64,000 bases of DNA from Solirubrobacter deserti (GCF_027587175.1 NZ_JAPCID010000036.1:1-64000); one strand, 5' to 3'; numbered from the stretch's first letter, positions 7,484 through 15,949 are shown. Numbers and translations: made by a program. The notes: generated by a model from the sequence alone, not told the origin.

Positions 7484-7688
7484 GAACCAGCCGCCACACA
7501 CCCGCCTCGCGCACGGACGAGAACGGCCGCCCCACCTGCGCCGCCAGCGCGCCGACGTCGATCGGCGCCTCACGGTCGGTCGCGAGCACCACCAGCACGT
7601 CGTCCGCCGCCAACGCACCCAGCGCCGCCCGCGCCCGCAGCACCGGCAGCGGGCAGAGCAATCCACGCGCGTCGACTAACACCTCCAC
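7431..7688 (-). CDS. TusA/SirA-family sulfur-carrier protein
   Basis: The 85-residue protein starts at GTG 7688. It carries the family signature C-P-x-P (Cys12, with L-C-P-L-P-V-L), where the Cys holds the persulfide sulfur. The beta-alpha-beta-alpha-beta fold of about 70 residues ends with G-V-W-R-L-V. Members pass sulfur to tRNA thiolation, molybdopterin or sulfur-oxidation pathways. The last ~16 residues are encoded by the palindromic element at 7431-7483 and look like an added tail rather than family sequence, so the ancestral stop was probably earlier. A DsrE-like gene lies nearby at 9242, which may mean a small sulfur-relay set. It is divergent from the CPA1 antiporter gene with only 20 bp between starts. 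Confidence 0.85.
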   Translation of the reverse strand: MEVLVDARGLLCPLPVLRARAALGALAADDVLVVLATDREAPIDVGALAAQVGRPFSSVREAGVWRLVLGAVSQRPASPVRCDLG

Positions 7689-7708
7689 GATCCGGGGTAG
7701 ATCATGCC

Positions 7709-9241
7709 GTGGCCGAAGTCGAGCTGTTCGTCTTCCTGCTCTTCGCCGTCGTCGTGCTGGCCGGGCTCGGCCTGCGCAGCGGTGTCCCGTACCCGGTCGT
7801 GCTCGTGCTCGGCGGCCTTGTCATCGGGCTTATCCCCGGCGTCCCGAGCCCCGTGGTGGACCCGGAGATCATCCTGTTCGTCTTCCTGCCGCCGCTGCTC
7901 TACGCGAGCGCGATCTCGGTCTCCGCGCGGGAGCTCAGAGCGAACGCGAAGCCGATCGGCCTGCTCGCCGTCGGCCTGGTCCTGGTCACGATCGCGGCCG
8001 TCGCGGCCGTCGCCAACGCCGTCATGGGCGTCCCGTGGGCCGCGGCGTTCGTGCTCGGCGCGGTGCTCGGCCCGACCGACCCCGTCTCGGCCGCCGCCGT
8101 CCTGGACCGGCTCGGCGTCACCGGGCGCGCGAAGACGATCCTCCAGGGCGAGTCGCTGATCAACGACGCGACCGGCCTCACCGCCTACCGGCTCGCGCTC
8201 GGGGCGGTGGGCGCGTCGGCGGGCTCGGTGTTCGAGATCGGGCTGGAGTTCGTCGGTGTCGCCGCGGGCGGGATCGCGATCGGGCTGGCCGCTGGCTGGA
8301 TCTTCGCCCACGTGCGGCGGATCGTGACCGACCCGAGCCTCGACGTCGCGCTGAGCCTGCTCACCCCGTTCGTCGCCTACGTGCCCGCCGAGGAGCTGCA
8401 CGTCTCCGGCGTGCTGGCGACCGTCACGGCCGGCCTGTACGTCGGCGCGCGCTCGCTGGACATCATCGAGCCGACCACCCGCCTGCGCACGCTCGCGTTC
8501 TGGGAGTCGACCGCGTTCCTGCTCGACGGCCTGCTGTTCGTGCTGATCGGCCTCCAGGTCCCGTCGATCATCGAGCGCATCGAGGACGCCGACGAGCTCA
8601 CGCTCGCCCTCTACGCGCTGCTGATCACCGCCGTCGTGATGGGCGTGCGCGCGCTGTGGATGATCGTCATCCCGAAGCTGCTGCACTCGGACACGACGCC
8701 CGCCGAGCGGATCGTGATCGCGTGGAGCGGCATGCGCGGCGGTGTCTCGCTCGCCGCCGCGCTGGCGATCACCGTCGACGGCTTCCCCAACCGCGACCTC
8801 GTCATCTTCGTCGCCTACGCCGCGATTGTGCTCACGCTCGTGCTGCCGGGCCTCACGCTCTCGGCGCTGATCCGCCGGCTCGGGCTGGCCGCGACGGACA
8901 CGCACCGCCGCGAAGCCGCCGAAGCGCGCCTGAAGCTCACCCGCGCCGCGCTTGAACGCCTCGACGAGCTCGAAGACGACGCGCCCGAGCACATCGTCCA
9001 GCGGCTGCGCGACCGCTACGGCTCGCGGGTGGAGCGGCTGGAGGCACGCCTCGACGGCGACGAGGACGGCGGCGGCGACGTCACGGCGGCGGCGCAACTG
9101 CTGGCGGAGATGATCGAGGCCGAACGGGGGCTGCTGCGCGCGATGCGCCGGGAGCGGGCGTTCGCGGACGACATCCTGCGCGAGGTGGAGCGCGAGCTGG
9201 ACCTGGACGACTCGCGCCTGCGTGCCAGGATCCAGCTCTAA
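7709..9241 (+). CDS. CPA1-family Na+(K+)/H+ antiporter
   Basis: The 510-residue protein has about twelve membrane helices in residues 1-400. The CPA1 hallmarks are F-L-P-P-L-L-Y (about residues 53-59), G-A-V-L-G-P-T-D-P-V-S-A (about 116-127) and G-E-S-L-I-N-D-A-T-G (about 149-158, with the transport Asp). A later W-S-G-M-R-G-G-V-S-L-A segment is also typical. The C-terminal ~110 residues form a charged cytoplasmic tail. It exchanges monovalent cations for protons at the cytoplasmic membrane and helps pH and Na+ balance. GTG 7709 is the start. The DsrE-like gene begins immediately after its stop codon, so the two are co-transcribed. Confidence 0.93.
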   Translation: MAEVELFVFLLFAVVVLAGLGLRSGVPYPVVLVLGGLVIGLIPGVPSPVVDPEIILFVFLPPLLYASAISVSARELRANAKPIGLLAVGLVLVTIAAVAAVANAVMGVPWAAAFVLGAVLGPTDPVSAAAVLDRLGVTGRAKTILQGESLINDATGLTAYRLALGAVGASAGSVFEIGLEFVGVAAGGIAIGLAAGWIFAHVRRIVTDPSLDVALSLLTPFVAYVPAEELHVSGVLATVTAGLYVGARSLDIIEPTTRLRTLAFWESTAFLLDGLLFVLIGLQVPSIIERIEDADELTLALYALLITAVVMGVRALWMIVIPKLLHSDTTPAERIVIAWSGMRGGVSLAAALAITVDGFPNRDLVIFVAYAAIVLTLVLPGLTLSALIRRLGLAATDTHRREAAEARLKLTRAALERLDELEDDAPEHIVQRLRDRYGSRVERLEARLDGDEDGGGDVTAAAQLLAEMIEAERGLLRAMRRERAFADDILREVERELDLDDSRLRARIQL

Positions 9242-9589
9242 GTGCTCGCCGCCGTCCTGGAGTCCGACGATCATCAGCGCCTGTACATGGGCCTCTCGCT
9301 GCTCGTCAGCGCGGCGTCCGAAGGGCGCGGGGCGCGCGCGCTGCTGGGCTTCGGCGCGCTCACGGCGTTCTTCGCGCCCGCCCGCGCGCGGCACGTCGCG
9401 CCGGCCGAGCGCGAGCCGTTCGCGCAGACCTTCGAAGCGCTGCGCGACACCGCGCTCGAGCTGTGCACCGTGCACGCGTGCGCCGCCGCCGCGCAGGCCA
9501 CGGGCGCCGACACGACCCGGCTCGCCGGCGTCATCTCGACCCCGCAGTTCCTGCGCGAGGTCGCCGACGCGGAGTTGATCTTCGTTTGA
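9242..9589 (+). CDS. DsrE/TusD-like small protein
   Basis: The 115-residue protein fits the DsrE fold: an N-terminal strand-helix with L-Y-M-G-L-S-L-L-V-S-A-A-S-E-G-R-G-A-R-A-L-L-G-F-G-A, and a C-terminal half with two Cys/Ala-rich helices (E-L-C-T-V-H-A-C-A-A-A) followed by G-V-I-S-T-P-Q-F-L and a final strand. In this family a Cys in the C-terminal half can carry sulfur; here Cys at about residues 77 and 81 are candidates. GTG 9242 follows the antiporter stop directly, and the last codons overlap the lipoprotein start by 4 bp. With the TusA homologue 1.5 kb away, a sulfur-transfer role is possible but inferred. Confidence 0.65.
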   Translation: MLAAVLESDDHQRLYMGLSLLVSAASEGRGARALLGFGALTAFFAPARARHVAPAEREPFAQTFEALRDTALELCTVHACAAAAQATGADTTRLAGVISTPQFLREVADAELIFV

Positions 9590-9987
9590 GGTGGCTCGTC
9601 CTGATCGCGGCGCTCGCGCTCGCCGGCTGCGGCTCGCCCGCACCCGACCTGTTCGAGGTCAAGCGTTCCGGCGCGGACCGAAACGCGAACCTCACGCTGC
9701 TCGTGTCCGACGACGGCACCGTCACCTGCAACGGCGGCGACCGGCGCCCGATCACGAACGAGACCCTGCTGCAGGCGCGCGAGCTCGAGCGCGAGCTCTC
9801 CGCCCAGGCCGAGCTGCACCTCCAGCTTCCCGCCGGTCCGAACCCGGTGCTCAGCTACCGGGTCCGGATGGAGGCGGGCACGCTCGGATTCGCTGACACC
9901 TCGCGCCCGCTGCCGTCCGCGTTCGCACAGCTGACAGCGTTCACCAGTGATGTCAGCGAGCGCATCTGTGGGATCGTTCGCCGCTGA
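9586..9987 (+). CDS. Putative lipoprotein
   Basis: The 133-residue protein starts at TTG 9586 (TTGA overlap with the preceding stop). It opens M-R-W-L-V-L-I-A-A-L-A-L-A-G-C-G, a short signal peptide with a lipobox ending in Cys15, so it is probably anchored to the outer face of the membrane. The mature part is a small mixed alpha/beta domain with a Cys at about residue 48 and another near the C-terminus; no family was recognised. It is third in the antiporter-DsrE-lipoprotein-ankyrin operon. The TTG choice is supported because upstream in-frame sequence lies inside the DsrE gene. Confidence 0.75.
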   Translation: MRWLVLIAALALAGCGSPAPDLFEVKRSGADRNANLTLLVSDDGTVTCNGGDRRPITNETLLQARELERELSAQAELHLQLPAGPNPVLSYRVRMEAGTLGFADTSRPLPSAFAQLTAFTSDVSERICGIVRR

Positions 9988-10592
9988 TGGACCTAGTCGA
10001 GGCCATTACGTCGGAGCGTTTTCCGTGGCTGCTGCGCGAGCAGCCGGAGCTCGCGTCCGCCACGGACGAGGGCGGGGTGTCCGCCCTGCTGCTGTCCCGC
10101 TACCACCGCCGGCCGGAGGCCACGGCGGCGTTGATCGCGGCGGGCGCGCCGATCGGGCCGCTCGAGGCGGCCGCGCTGGGCGAGGCCGAGCTGCTGGAGG
10201 GCGCCGACCTGACCGCGCGTACCGGAGACGGCTACACGCCGCTGCACCTGGCCGCGTTCTTCGGCGGCATCGAAGCGGTCCGCGTGCTGCTGGCCGCGGG
10301 TGCCCCGCCCGACGCGGACGCCGTCAACGCGCGCAAGCTGCGCCCGATCCACTCCGCGACCGCGGTGCGTGACCTCGAATCGGTGCGCGCGCTGCTGGAG
10401 GCGGGCGCGGACCCGAACGTCTCCCAGGAGGGCGGCTACACGCCGCTGCACTCGGCCGCACACAGCGAGGATTTCGCGCTCGTGCAACTGCTGCTCGACT
10501 TCGGCGCCGACCGCAACCTGTTCGACGATGAGGGCAAGATCCCGCGGGACATGACGTCCAACGCGGAGCTGCGCGACCTGCTCAGCCCGTGA
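9987..10592 (+). CDS. Ankyrin-repeat protein
   Basis: The 201-residue soluble protein has at least three clear ankyrin repeats: G-D-G-Y-T-P-L-H-L-A-A-F-F-G-G (about residues 80-94), an R-P-I-H-S-A-T-A variant (about 116-123), and G-G-Y-T-P-L-H-S-A-A-H-S-E-D (about 150-163). Degenerate repeats cover the N-terminus. It probably binds another protein. The ATG sits in the TGATG of the lipoprotein stop, so translation is coupled. The 3' end overlaps the convergent LON-domain gene by 11 bp. Confidence 0.88.
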   Translation: MDLVEAITSERFPWLLREQPELASATDEGGVSALLLSRYHRRPEATAALIAAGAPIGPLEAAALGEAELLEGADLTARTGDGYTPLHLAAFFGGIEAVRVLLAAGAPPDADAVNARKLRPIHSATAVRDLESVRALLEAGADPNVSQEGGYTPLHSAAHSEDFALVQLLLDFGADRNLFDDEGKIPRDMTSNAELRDLLSP

Positions 10593-11202
10593 AGTGGACC
10601 TTGCCGTTCGACTGCGCGCGGGCTTGCGCGCGGTCGATGAACTCGAGCCGCTTGAGCGCGGCGCGGCAGAGGCGGGCGACGAGCTTCATGCGCGCGGACT
10701 CCGAGCGCAGGTCGAGCAGGCCCTGCTTGGCGTCGAGCCCGAACTCGACGGTCGCAGCCATCTCGTAGGCCGTCATCGCGCCGATCTCGGCCGGGTCGGG
10801 CGAGCGATCGGTGGCCTGGAGGACGAGCTCGGCGTAGGCGCCGCGGGCCGCCTCGGCGGCTTCCTCGTCCGGGTACTCCTCGCGGTCGTCGAGGAACTCG
10901 ACGACGCCCGCCGGGTACACGAGCTCCTCCTGGCGCTGCTCGATTCGGAACGGCCGCGTCCCGCGCGCGACGAGGTTGATGCGCCCGTCGGGCAACCGCT
11001 CGAGGATCTCCTCGATCCGGCACGCGCAGCCGATCGGGCGCAGGCCGTCGTCGGCGAGCCAGACGATCCCGAACTCCGACTCCTCCTCCAGGCAGCGCGC
11101 GACCATCGACTTGTAGCGCTCCTCGAAGATGTGCAGCGGCACGAGCTCACTCGGCAACGCCACGATCCCGAGCGGGAACAGCGGGAAGTCCCGGACCAGC
11201 AT
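10582..11202 (-). CDS. LON peptidase substrate-binding (LON-N) domain protein
   Basis: The 206-residue protein opens with the LON-N signature F-P-L-F-P-L-G-I-V-A-L-P then P-L-H-I-F-E-E-R-Y-K (residues 5-32). It continues with the beta-rich half (C-A-C-R-I-E-E-I, G-R-I-N-L-V-A-R-G-T-R-P-F) and a helical C-terminus. Like other free-standing LON-N proteins of bacteria it has no AAA+ or Ser-Lys protease domains, so it is a binding protein rather than a protease; the target is unknown. ATG 11202 is chosen because the family N-terminus begins there, although the frame stays open upstream through the damaged CU044_5270 gene. Confidence 0.9.
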   Translation of the reverse strand: MLVRDFPLFPLGIVALPSELVPLHIFEERYKSMVARCLEEESEFGIVWLADDGLRPIGCACRIEEILERLPDGRINLVARGTRPFRIEQRQEELVYPAGVVEFLDDREEYPDEEAAEAARGAYAELVLQATDRSPDPAEIGAMTAYEMAATVEFGLDAKQGLLDLRSESARMKLVARLCRAALKRLEFIDRAQARAQSNGKVHFTG

Positions 11203-11207
11203 GTCTT

Positions 11208-12226
11208 CTATTTCAGCGCATTCCGGACCTCTGACGTGTAGACCGCGCCATAGTCGGCGTGATCGCCGACCATGTGGCGCGAGCGCCACCGTGCCTTCGA
11301 GCTTGACCGCCGTGCCCTGGCGGCCGAGCTGGTCGAGCGCGTCGTGGGAGACCGTGACGCCCTCGATGCCCGCGGCCACGCGGAACAGCGCGGCGCGCTG
11401 CGCGGCGTCGAGCGGCGCGCCGCCCAGCAGCTGGCCGATCCGCTCGAGCAGTTGCAGCCGGATGAGCAGGTCGCGTGAACCGGGCGCGATGGTGCGGTCG
11501 GGCTTGAACACGGCCCGCAGCTCGCGCTTGAGCGCGACTGCGTCAGTGGGCAGCGCACGCACCTGCCGGTAGGACATCGCCCACACCGAGCGCGCCGGGA
11601 ACGCCCGCCGCGGCTGAGCGGGAGAGGTGACGTCCGCGCCGTCGAGGATCGGCAGGTAGTTGCCGATCATCGCGCGCTGGCTCGGCGCGCCCGCTCGCTC
11701 CCACGCGGCCCGGTCGCGCGGCGCCGGGAACGCCGGCGCCGCGGGCCGGTGCCGGCTGCGCCCGGACCCGTCGCGCGGTCCAGTCCTCGTCGACGGAGCG
11801 GATGAACACCGTGAACCGCTCACCGCCACGCTCGATCGTCTTCGGCTCCATCGCCGTCCGCCGCACGTAGAAGTGCTCGCCGGGCCCGATCGCGCCCGGG
11901 GCGGGAGCCGTAGCGGCCGCGTCCGCGGCGCGCGAGAGCAACTGCGCCGCCGACGCGGGCGGCGGAGAGACACGCCCCTCGTCCACGCCGGACGTGAGTG
12001 CGAACACGCCCGCGGCCACCGCCGCCACGGCGGGCAGGACCAGCCACGAGCGCCGCCGCACGCCTCGCCGGCGAGGGCCGCTCGCCGCCGCGCCGCTCGC
12101 CGTCCCCGCGCGGCTCCGGCGCGCCTCGTCGGCCGCCGCCTCGCGCAGCGCGGCCAGTCCCTTCTCGCGGGCGGCCCGCTCCACCTCGTCGTCCGCCGGC
12201 ACCGGCGGGAACAGCGTCTCGATCAT
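11208..12226 (-). pseudogene. CU044_5270-family protein, frameshifted
   Basis: The start at ATG 12226 gives an N-terminal cytoplasmic segment, one membrane helix (S-W-L-V-L-P-A-V-A-A-V-A-A-G-V-F-A-L) and the family's Y-V-R-R-T-A-M-E-P-K-T-I stretch. Family similarity then switches frame by net +1 near 11771-11780, continuing as D-G-S-G-R-S...A-A-W-E-R-A-G and L-P-T-D-A-V-A-L-K-R-E-L-R. A second switch near 11270-11280 is suggested by a codon-like stretch in the third frame ending H-A-D-Y-G-A-V-Y-T-S-E-V-R-N-A-L-K and a TAG at 11208. Family members are membrane proteins encoded next to ECF sigma factors and may act like anti-sigma factors. Both shifts could be real decay or assembly errors in GC-rich sequence. 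Confidence 0.75.
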
Positions 12227-12608
12227 CGGGCCTCCTCGGCGATCGGGTTCAGGGCGGCGCGGGCGCGGGCCAGACGCGAGCGCACGGTGCGGCGGCCGCG
12301 TCCAGCCGCGCGTCCGCGTCGATCTCCACCGCGCGCTCGGCCAAGCCGGGCACCGTCACGTCGCGCCGGTGCGCGCGCAGCACGTTGGTCGCGATCCCGA
12401 ACAGCCATGGCGGCGCGTCGGCCCGCGCGAGGCCGTAGCCGGCCCGCCCCGCGAACGCGCGCGTGAAGGTCTCGGCCGCCAGATCCTCGGCGGCGTCCCC
12501 GCAGCGCCGCCGCAGGTAGCGGAACACGACGCCGAAGTGGCGCTCGAAGACACCCTCGAAGGCGCCCGGCGCGGTCAACGACCGCGCGATCAGCTCAGCG
12601 TCCGTCAC
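12223..12608 (-). pseudogene. ECF sigma factor with region 4 largely deleted
   Basis: The first ~100 codons from ATG 12608 encode a normal sigma-2 domain: F-E-G-V-F-E-R-H-F-G-V-V-F-R-Y-L, A-A-E-D-L-A-A-E-T-F-T-R-A-F, and P-P-W-L-F-G-I-A-T-N-V-L-R-A-H-R-R. Near 12291-12300 the frame breaks. In another frame only the end of sigma-4 remains (T-V-R-S-R-L-A-R-A-R-A-A-L-N-P), whose TGA overlaps the next ATG (ATGA, 12223-12226) as in intact sigma/CU044_5270 pairs. By comparison with typical ECF proteins about 35-40 residues including the recognition helix are missing. As written, the product would stop at 12249 and could not contact a -35 element. Confidence 0.75.
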
Positions 12609-12635
12609 ACCCGCTGCTTGTCATCCCGCGCCGAT

Positions 12636-12650
12636 CCGGTTCCGTACCGG
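12636..12650. other. Small hairpin CCGGT-N5-ACCGG before the photolyase start
   Basis: The dyad CCGGT-TCCGT-ACCGG ends 5 bp before the photolyase ATG, in the 47-bp divergent gap with the damaged sigma gene. No Shine-Dalgarno is visible for the photolyase, so the dyad may be a regulator site or a leader hairpin. This is a weak call. Confidence 0.3.
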
Positions 12651-12655
12651 CAACG

Positions 12656-13909
12656 ATGAGCACCGCCCTCGTCTGGTTCCGGCGCGACCTGCGCGTGCAC
12701 GACCACCCGCCGCTGCGCGCGGCGCTGGACCAGTTCGAGCGTGTCGTCCCCGTGTTCGTGCTCGATCCCCGCTTGCTCGACGGCCGCTTCGAGAGCGAGT
12801 ATCGCGCCTCGTTCCTGTTCGACTGCCTGAAGGACCTGCGCGAACGGCTCCAGGAGCGCGGCGGGAACCTCGTCGTGTTGACCGGGACGCCCGAGCAGGA
12901 GCTGCCCAGGCTCGCGCACGAACACCAAGCGACCGCCGTCTTCTTCGCCTCCGACGTCTCCCCGTTCGCGATGAACCGGGACAAACGGACGGAGGAGGCG
13001 CTCCGGCAAGCCGGCATCGAGCCGCGCCGCACCCCCGGCAACTTCATCGCCGACATCGGCAAGCTCAAGCCCTACGGCGTCTTCTCCCCGTTCTGGCGCG
13101 CGTGGAAGGAGCTTCCGCGCCGCGACGTCCACGGCGCACCGCGCAAGATCACGACGCCGCCCGGCCTCACCGTCGGCACCGTCCCCACCGCCACCAGGCG
13201 CGGCGACCAGCGGGGCGGCGAGACCGCGGGCCGCAAGGCCATGCTCGCGTTCGACCCGAACACCTACGACGAGGCCCGCGTCCGCCTCGATCGCCAGACG
13301 TCCCGCCTGTCGGCCTACCTGCACTTCGGCTGCATCAGTGCGCGCGAGCTCGAGACGCGTCACAGCGGCAAGTACGCCCGCCAGCTCGCCTGGCGTGACT
13401 TCTACGCGCACGTCCTGCTCCACAACCCGCGCAACACCCATCACGCCTACCAGGAGGACTACGACGCGCTCGAGTGGGAAGGCACCGACGAGCACTTCGA
13501 CGCGTGGAGGGAAGGCCGCACAGGCTATCCCGTCGTCGACGCCGGCATGCGCCAGCTCGCCGAGACGGGCTGGATGCACAACCGCGCCCGCCTGATCACC
13601 GCGTCCTTCCTGGTCAAGGACCTGCACATCGACTGGCGCCGCGGCGAGCAGCACTTCATGCGCTACCTGATCGACGGCGACGTGGCCCAGAACAACGGCA
13701 ACTGGCAGTGGATCAGCTCCGTCGGCGTCGACCCGGCGCCGCTCTACCGGCGCTTCTACAACCCGTCGCTGCAGCAGGCACGCCACGACCCCGACGGCGT
13801 GTACGTCAACACGTGGGCCCCCGACAGCCAGACGATCACGCCGATCGTCGACCACGCCACGGAACGCAAGCGGACACTGGCGGCGTACGGTCGCGCCCGC
13901 GACACGTAA
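12656..13909 (+). CDS. phr: Deoxyribodipyrimidine (CPD) photolyase, class I type
   Basis: The 417-residue protein opens with the photolyase N-terminal antenna domain (W-F-R-R-D-L-R-V-H-D-H-P-P-L, residues 7-20). The helical FAD domain shows S-A-Y-L-H-F-G-C-I-S (about 219-228), W-R-D-F-Y-A-H-V (about 246-253), W-M-H-N-R-A-R-L-I-T-A-S-F (about 305-317) and D-G-D-V-A-Q-N-N-G-N-W-Q-W (about 340-352), the FAD-binding hallmark. It repairs cyclobutane pyrimidine dimers using blue light, with electrons passed from reduced FAD. Length is slightly short for the family (about 450-480). It is monocistronic in appearance, divergent from the damaged ECF pair. Confidence 0.93.
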   Translation: MSTALVWFRRDLRVHDHPPLRAALDQFERVVPVFVLDPRLLDGRFESEYRASFLFDCLKDLRERLQERGGNLVVLTGTPEQELPRLAHEHQATAVFFASDVSPFAMNRDKRTEEALRQAGIEPRRTPGNFIADIGKLKPYGVFSPFWRAWKELPRRDVHGAPRKITTPPGLTVGTVPTATRRGDQRGGETAGRKAMLAFDPNTYDEARVRLDRQTSRLSAYLHFGCISARELETRHSGKYARQLAWRDFYAHVLLHNPRNTHHAYQEDYDALEWEGTDEHFDAWREGRTGYPVVDAGMRQLAETGWMHNRARLITASFLVKDLHIDWRRGEQHFMRYLIDGDVAQNNGNWQWISSVGVDPAPLYRRFYNPSLQQARHDPDGVYVNTWAPDSQTITPIVDHATERKRTLAAYGRARDT

Positions 13910-13958
13910 GCTGCCGCGCATCTCAGAGCTCTACGTTCAACGCGACCAGCCCGAAGGC

Positions 13959-14678
13959 GTGCCTCCGCTGCACCTGACGGGCGAGCGCACGCTCCCCGAC
14001 GTCCCGGAGGAGAACTACTGGTTCCGCCGCCATCTGGTGGTCTACGAGTGGATCGCCGAGCGCGTCCACGGCGCCCGTGTCGTCGACCTCGCGTGCGGCG
14101 AGGGCTACGGCGCCGACGTGCTCGCCAACACCGCCGCCCACGTGATCGGCGTCGACGCCAACCCCGAGGCCTTCGAGCACGCACGCGCCAAGTACAAGCG
14201 CGTCTCCTTCGAGCGCAACATGGTCGAGCTGTGGCAGGGCGACGTGGACTGCGTCGTGTTCCTGCAGACGATCGAGCACATCCAGGACCCGGACGCGATG
14301 CTCGCCCACATCCGCAGCTTGATCGAGCCGGACGGCATCGCCTACGTCTCCACGCCGAACGTCCTCACGCTCGCGCCCGAGGGCGAGGAGCGCTCCGGCA
14401 ACCCATGGCACGTCCGCGAGTACAAGCCGGACGAGTACCGGGCGCTGTGCGAGCGGCACTTCCCGAACACCGAGCTGTTCGGCCTCTTCCACGCCCGCAA
14501 GCTGCGTGCCCACGAGATCGCGCTCGACCATCTCAACTGGGACCGCATCCACCAGTCGCTGCACCTCACGCGCCCGTTCTACGAGCGCTTCAACCCGGCG
14601 ATCAGCGCGCGCGACTTCACGCTGCGCCAGGGGAACCTCGACCGCTCCCTCGACCTCATCGCCGTCCTGAAGCCATGA
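13959..14678 (+). CDS. Class I SAM-dependent methyltransferase
   Basis: The 239-residue protein from GTG 13959 has SAM motif I V-V-D-L-A-C-G-E-G-Y-G-A (about residues 41-52), an acidic residue ending strand 2 in V-I-G-V-D-A-N, and motif IV-like C-V-V-F-L-Q-T-I-E-H-I (about 97-107). The E-H-I-Q-D-P pattern is common in the Methyltransf_11/23 group. Its stop overlaps the GH57 gene start by 4 bp (ATGA), so both are one transcript. This suggests the methyl acceptor is a sugar, polysaccharide or cell-envelope glycan; that link is inferred from context only. Confidence 0.85.
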   Translation: MPPLHLTGERTLPDVPEENYWFRRHLVVYEWIAERVHGARVVDLACGEGYGADVLANTAAHVIGVDANPEAFEHARAKYKRVSFERNMVELWQGDVDCVVFLQTIEHIQDPDAMLAHIRSLIEPDGIAYVSTPNVLTLAPEGEERSGNPWHVREYKPDEYRALCERHFPNTELFGLFHARKLRAHEIALDHLNWDRIHQSLHLTRPFYERFNPAISARDFTLRQGNLDRSLDLIAVLKP

Positions 14679-15949
14679 AGCGCCTGAGCGTCGTCCTGCA
14701 CACCCACATGCCCTACGTCGAGGGCTTCGGCACGTGGCCGTTCGGCGAGGAGTGGCTGTGGGAGGCGATCGCGACCAGCTATCTACCGCTGCTCGAGGTC
14801 CTCGACCGTCACCCCGGCAAGGTCACGCTGAGCGTCACCCCGGTGCTCGCCGACCAGCTGGAAGCGCCGGGCGCGCTCGACCGCTGCCTCGCCTTCCTGC
14901 GCGAGATCCGGCCAGCCTCCCACGCGCTGGACCTGCCCGACCATCCGCAGCTCGAGTACTCCGCGGCGCAGTACGAACAGGCCGCCGACGCGCTCGAGCG
15001 CCGTGGTGATCTCATCGAAGCGTTCAGACCGCACGTCGCGTGGACTTCGGCGGCCACGCACGCCGTCCTGCCGCTGCTCGCGACGGACGCGGGCGTGCGG
15101 CTGCAGCTGGAGACGGGCATCGCCTCCCACCGGCGCCGCTTCGGCGCCTGGCACGGCGGCTTCTGGCTGCCCGAGTGCGCCCACGCGCCGTGGCTGGACG
15201 ACCTGCTGGAGGAGGCGGGCGTGCACGTCACGTGCGTGGACTGGTCCAACGTGGGGATCGGCGAGCCGCACCGCACCGAGGCGGGCGTGACGCTCGTCCC
15301 GCTCGACCGCCCCGGCGTCGACCTCGTGTGGGACCACACCGGCTACCCCTCGCACGGCGACTACCGCGACACCAACCGCCTCACGCCGCACGCGCACCAG
15401 GCCTGGGCCGTCGACGGGGAGCCCTACGACCCCGAGCGCGGTCACGCGCGCGCCCGCGCGCACGCGGAGGTCTTTGTGAGTGAGGTCACAGAGGGCGCGG
15501 TGCTCGCGTTCGACACCGAGCTGTTCGGCCACCACTGGCACGAGGGCGTCACGTTCCTCGAGCGGGTGCTGGAGCTTGCCGACGTCGTCCCCGTCGAAGC
15601 GCGTGACGCGGCGCCCGCACCGGAAGCCGTCCGGCCCACGAGCTGGGGCACCGGCCGTGACCTGCGCACCTGGAGCGCGCCGGGCGCCGAAGGCATCGCG
15701 TGGGCGCAGCGCAGCGCGGAGCTGCGGGCGCTCGGCGCGGACGCCGGCCCGCGCGCGCTGCGGGAGCTGCTCGCGCTGCAGAGCTCGGACTGGGCGTTCC
15801 AGATCGCCAACGGCAGCGCCGGGGACTACCCGCGCCAGCGGGCGCAGGGGCACCGCGAGGCGTTCGAGATGGCCTTGCGCGGCGACGGCACGGACGCGCT
15901 CCGGCACCTCGCGCCCGACCTCGCCGAATGGGCCTTCGTTCAACCATAG
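14675..15949 (+). CDS. GH57-family glycoside hydrolase / alpha-glucan branching-type enzyme
   Basis: The 424-residue protein has the GH57 motifs in order: H-T-H-M-P-Y (residues 9-14), a central G-F-W-L-P-E-C with the presumed nucleophile Glu167, and F-D-T-E-L-F-G-H-H-W with the presumed acid/base Asp280. A C-terminal helical region carries the Trp-rich S-S-D-W-A-F-Q-I-A-N. GH57 members with these motifs are 1,4-alpha-glucan branching enzymes or 4-alpha-glucanotransferases. At 424 residues it is shorter than the ~520-residue branching enzymes, so the exact activity is uncertain. It is translated with the upstream methyltransferase, hinting at synthesis of a methylated or branched intracellular glucan. 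Confidence 0.88.
   Translation: MKRLSVVLHTHMPYVEGFGTWPFGEEWLWEAIATSYLPLLEVLDRHPGKVTLSVTPVLADQLEAPGALDRCLAFLREIRPASHALDLPDHPQLEYSAAQYEQAADALERRGDLIEAFRPHVAWTSAATHAVLPLLATDAGVRLQLETGIASHRRRFGAWHGGFWLPECAHAPWLDDLLEEAGVHVTCVDWSNVGIGEPHRTEAGVTLVPLDRPGVDLVWDHTGYPSHGDYRDTNRLTPHAHQAWAVDGEPYDPERGHARARAHAEVFVSEVTEGAVLAFDTELFGHHWHEGVTFLERVLELADVVPVEARDAAPAPEAVRPTSWGTGRDLRTWSAPGAEGIAWAQRSAELRALGADAGPRALRELLALQSSDWAFQIANGSAGDYPRQRAQGHREAFEMALRGDGTDALRHLAPDLAEWAFVQP

Noticed and set aside
7676-9643. 655-codon minus-strand frame opposite the CPA1 antiporter
   Set aside because: Shadow composition (Arg, His, Asp, Gln); the plus strand has all antiporter motifs.
10582-11973. Single long frame fusing the LON-domain protein to upstream sequence
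   Set aside because: The family N-terminus begins at 11202 and the upstream part belongs to the frameshifted CU044_5270 gene; continuity of the frame is accidental.
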